Positions 61,944 to 64,000 of a DNA stretch of 64,000 bases are shown one piece after another. The notes beneath the pieces were generated by a model. The model had not been told where the DNA came from and did no database searches. It saw only the letters and a list, made by a program, of their open reading frames with translations. Position 1 is the first letter of the stretch; each line of letters starts with the position of its first letter. Made by a program: the position numbers and the translations under genes. Origin of the DNA: Cellulomonas sp. (GTDB lineage Bacteria; Actinomycetota; Actinomycetes; Actinomycetales; Cellulomonadaceae). Where the stretch lies: NCBI RefSeq assembly GCF_017744555.1, contig NZ_JAGIBD010000001.1:1-64000 (forward strand). Direction: 5' to 3'.

Positions 61944-63232
61944 GCACCAGCCCGTCGACGCACGTCCGCGCGCACGTCACACCCGCGCGACGTCGCGCCC
62001 GGGTCGCCGCCTCGGCGGGCTTCGCCACGCAGGGCCTCGTGTTCGCGATGGTGCTCACGAGCCTGACCGCGTTCAAGGACCGGTACGGGATCGACGACCT
62101 CACGATCGCCGCCGTGATCCTCGGCGTGTGCGTCATGGCGGGCGTCGGCACGTTCGCGGCGGACCGGGTCGCCCGGACGTCGGGCGGGAGCCGTGCGGTG
62201 CTGACCGCCGGACTGTGCGTGGTCGCCGCAGCCGTCGTGGTCGTCTCGACCGCTCCGGTGTTCGCCGTGCTCGCCGTCGGTTTCGCGATCTACGGCGTCG
62301 GGCTCGGCATGGTCGACGCGGGCACGAACATGCAGGCCGTCGCGATCCAGCGGGACTACGGCCGGTCGCTGCTGACCGGGTTCTACGCCGCGTGGTCCGC
62401 CGGGGGCATCCTCGGCACGGTCGCCATCGCGGTGTCGACCGACCGGGTGCCCACCGACCCCGTCGCGATCGTGCTGCTGTGCGGCAGCGTCGTGGCCGTC
62501 GCGGTGGCCGTGCTGGTCGCCGCGCGCGGGCGTCGGGACGAGGTCGCGCCGCGCGTCGAGGGCGTGCAGGTGGTGCCGGCGGTCGACGCCGCGGCGGCGT
62601 CCGCTCCGCCGAACCCGTCGCCCCGGCCCGACATCCCGTGGGGACCCCTGCTCGTCCTCGGGCTCGCCGTCGTGGCGTACTACGTCAACGACCAGGCCAT
62701 CTCCACGTGGAGCCCCATCTTCATGGACGAGGTGCTCAGCACGACGGGCACGCTCACCAAGCTCGGCTACGCCGCCTACCTCGCGATGACGCTCGTCTCC
62801 CGGTTGGCCGGGGACCCGTGCGTGCGCCGCTGGGGTCGTGCGCGCGTCGTGCGCGTCGCCGCGATCGTCGGGGCCGGGGGCCTCCTGCTCGTCCTCACCG
62901 CGCAGGCACCCGAGCAGGCCATCGTCGGGTTCGCCGTCGCCGGTGCGGGGCTCGGGCTCATCGCGCCGCTGTGCTTCTCGGCCGCCGAGTCGCTCGCGCC
63001 CGGGCACGCCGACGCGGTCGTCGCGCGGCTCAACGGGTTCAACTACGTCGGCGCGGTGCTCGGCGGGGTGTTCGTCGGGGCCGTCGGCAGCGCGTCGAAC
63101 CTGCGCTGGGGCTTCGCGATCCCCGCGGTGCTCGTCCTCGCCGTCGCCGTCGTCGCGGGCCGCTTCGGCTCGCTCCACCCCACGGACCGGACCGCACCGG
63201 CCGCCACCCCTGTCCCCGGAGCCGGTGCATGA
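61940..63232 (+). CDS. MFS transporter
   Basis: 430 residues with twelve predicted membrane helices in two halves separated by a cytoplasmic loop (about 195-225) of low complexity. Features: GLVFAMVLTSLTAFKDRYGI in the first helix region, and GLGMVDAGTNMQAVAIQRDY followed by a membrane stretch, typical of fucose/sugar-permease-like and YbjJ-like MFS members. GTG start overlapping the TetR stop (GTGA); its stop overlaps the next ATG. Substrate unknown. Confidence 0.9.
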   Translation: MSTSPSTHVRAHVTPARRRARVAASAGFATQGLVFAMVLTSLTAFKDRYGIDDLTIAAVILGVCVMAGVGTFAADRVARTSGGSRAVLTAGLCVVAAAVVVVSTAPVFAVLAVGFAIYGVGLGMVDAGTNMQAVAIQRDYGRSLLTGFYAAWSAGGILGTVAIAVSTDRVPTDPVAIVLLCGSVVAVAVAVLVAARGRRDEVAPRVEGVQVVPAVDAAAASAPPNPSPRPDIPWGPLLVLGLAVVAYYVNDQAISTWSPIFMDEVLSTTGTLTKLGYAAYLAMTLVSRLAGDPCVRRWGRARVVRVAAIVGAGGLLLVLTAQAPEQAIVGFAVAGAGLGLIAPLCFSAAESLAPGHADAVVARLNGFNYVGAVLGGVFVGAVGSASNLRWGFAIPAVLVLAVAVVAGRFGSLHPTDRTAPAATPVPGAGA

Positions 63233-64000
63233 GCCGCACGATCGGCGCACGCCTCGACGAGGCCACGCGCCACCTGCCCGCGCCCCTCGCGGTCGTCGAC
63301 CTCGAGGCGCTCGAGGCGAACGCCACCGACCTCGTCCGCCGCGCCGAGGGGACGCCCGTGCGCGTCGCCAGCAAGTCCGTGCGCGTGCGGCACGTCCTCG
63401 AGCAGGTGCTCGCCCGGCCCGGGTTCGCCGGTGTCATGGCGTACTCGCTGCGCGAGGCCCTGTGGCTGGCCCGCGAGGGCGTCGACGACGTGCTGGTGGG
63501 CTACCCGACCGTCGACACCGAGGCCCTCGACGAGCTCGCCGCCGACCCGCGCGCCGCGGCCGCCGTCACGCTCATGGTCGACGACGTCGCGCAGGTCGAC
63601 CTCGCCGCGCAGGCGGCTGCCGCGCACGGCGCGCAGCTGCGGGCCTGCCTCGACATCGACGCGTCGCTCCGCCTCCGCCTCGGCCCGGTCGGCGCGCACC
63701 TGGGCGTGCGCCGCTCGCCGGTGCACACGCCGGCCGACGCCGCCGCCCTGGCGCGCGCGGCCGCACGCCGCGACGGGATCGAGGTGCGGGGCGTCATGTT
63801 CTACGAGGCCCAGGTGGCGGGCCTGCCCGACACCAGCGCGGCCGTGCGGGCGGTGAAGCGGCTGTCGATCCGCGACCTCGCCACCCGGCGACGTGCTGTC
63901 GTCGACGCGGTGCAGGACGCCGTCGGGCATGCGCTGAAGCTCGTGAACTCGGGCGGCTCGGGGTCGGTCGGGTCCAGCGTCTCCGACCCGACCGTCACCG
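63229..64000 (+). CDS. D-threonine aldolase / alanine racemase-fold PLP enzyme, N-terminal part
   Basis: 257 codons are inside the window; the gene runs off the right edge. The fold-type III PLP barrel is visible: PAPLAVVDLEALEANATDLV, then VASKSVRV with the likely PLP lysine, and DIDASLRLRLGPVGAHLGVR. Families with this layout include D-threonine aldolases, D-serine dehydratase-like enzymes and amino acid deaminases/aldolases. Translationally coupled to the MFS gene. Together with the divergent lactone oxidase it forms a cluster seen in several actinobacteria. Confidence 0.85.
   Translation, partial: MSRTIGARLDEATRHLPAPLAVVDLEALEANATDLVRRAEGTPVRVASKSVRVRHVLEQVLARPGFAGVMAYSLREALWLAREGVDDVLVGYPTVDTEALDELAADPRAAAAVTLMVDDVAQVDLAAQAAAAHGAQLRACLDIDASLRLRLGPVGAHLGVRRSPVHTPADAAALARAAARRDGIEVRGVMFYEAQVAGLPDTSAAVRAVKRLSIRDLATRRRAVVDAVQDAVGHALKLVNSGGSGSVGSSVSDPTVT

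Overview
This window is a chromosomal segment of a very GC-rich actinobacterium, most likely a Cellulomonas or a close cellulolytic relative (family Cellulomonadaceae). I infer this from the strong G/C bias at third codon positions, GTG and TTG starts, Lsr2, CarD, MshA and SenX3/RegX3 orthologues, a folB-folK fusion, and large secreted plant-polysaccharide hydrolases. I saw no transposase, phage gene, CRISPR array, rRNA or tRNA. The taxonomic call rests on gene content, not on a database search.

Layout. 1-12388 is one dense, mostly translationally coupled block: the hpt tail, ftsH, folate genes (folE, folP, a folB-folK fusion), a DUF3180 protein, two bacterial PH-domain membrane proteins, a DUF2520 Rossmann protein, panC, panD and nadB. 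At 12605-22254 the NAD pathway is split by two giant paralogous secreted enzymes that join a CE4 deacetylase and a GH10 xylanase with several binding modules; nadC follows. Then come lysS, a small membrane protein and lsr2, closed by a strong terminator. 25823-29872 is a xylose locus (xylB, xylA, divergent ROK regulator). 29901-38329 has a GNAT enzyme, an orphan sugar-binding lipoprotein, a lactonase-family protein and a 1,698-residue GH3 enzyme.

38426-49314 holds mycothiol and general metabolism genes (mshA, a VOC protein, gpmA, a YjbR protein), phoU divergent from a MalT-like LuxR regulator, a four-gene DUF/SHOCT cluster and the senX3-regX3 phosphate sensor pair. 49507-53486 is the pstS-C-A-B phosphate importer. 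PHO-box-like 11-nt direct repeats lie before phoU, senX3 and pstS, giving a coherent local phosphate regulon. 53637-58648 has a lipoprotein, carD, ispD, ispF, an EamA transporter, a LysR regulator and a small unknown gene. The right end (58744-64000) carries a quinone-oxidoreductase-like enzyme and a sugar-lactone oxidase divergent from a TetR regulator, MFS transporter and truncated D-threonine-aldolase-like gene.

How it works together. The GH10/CE4 pair would deacetylate and cut xylan outside the cell, GH3 would trim oligosaccharides, and xylA/xylB would send xylose to the pentose phosphate pathway. The transporter is only hinted at by an orphan binding protein. Many starts sit 6-8 nt after a TANNNT -10 box, so leaderless mRNAs look common here.
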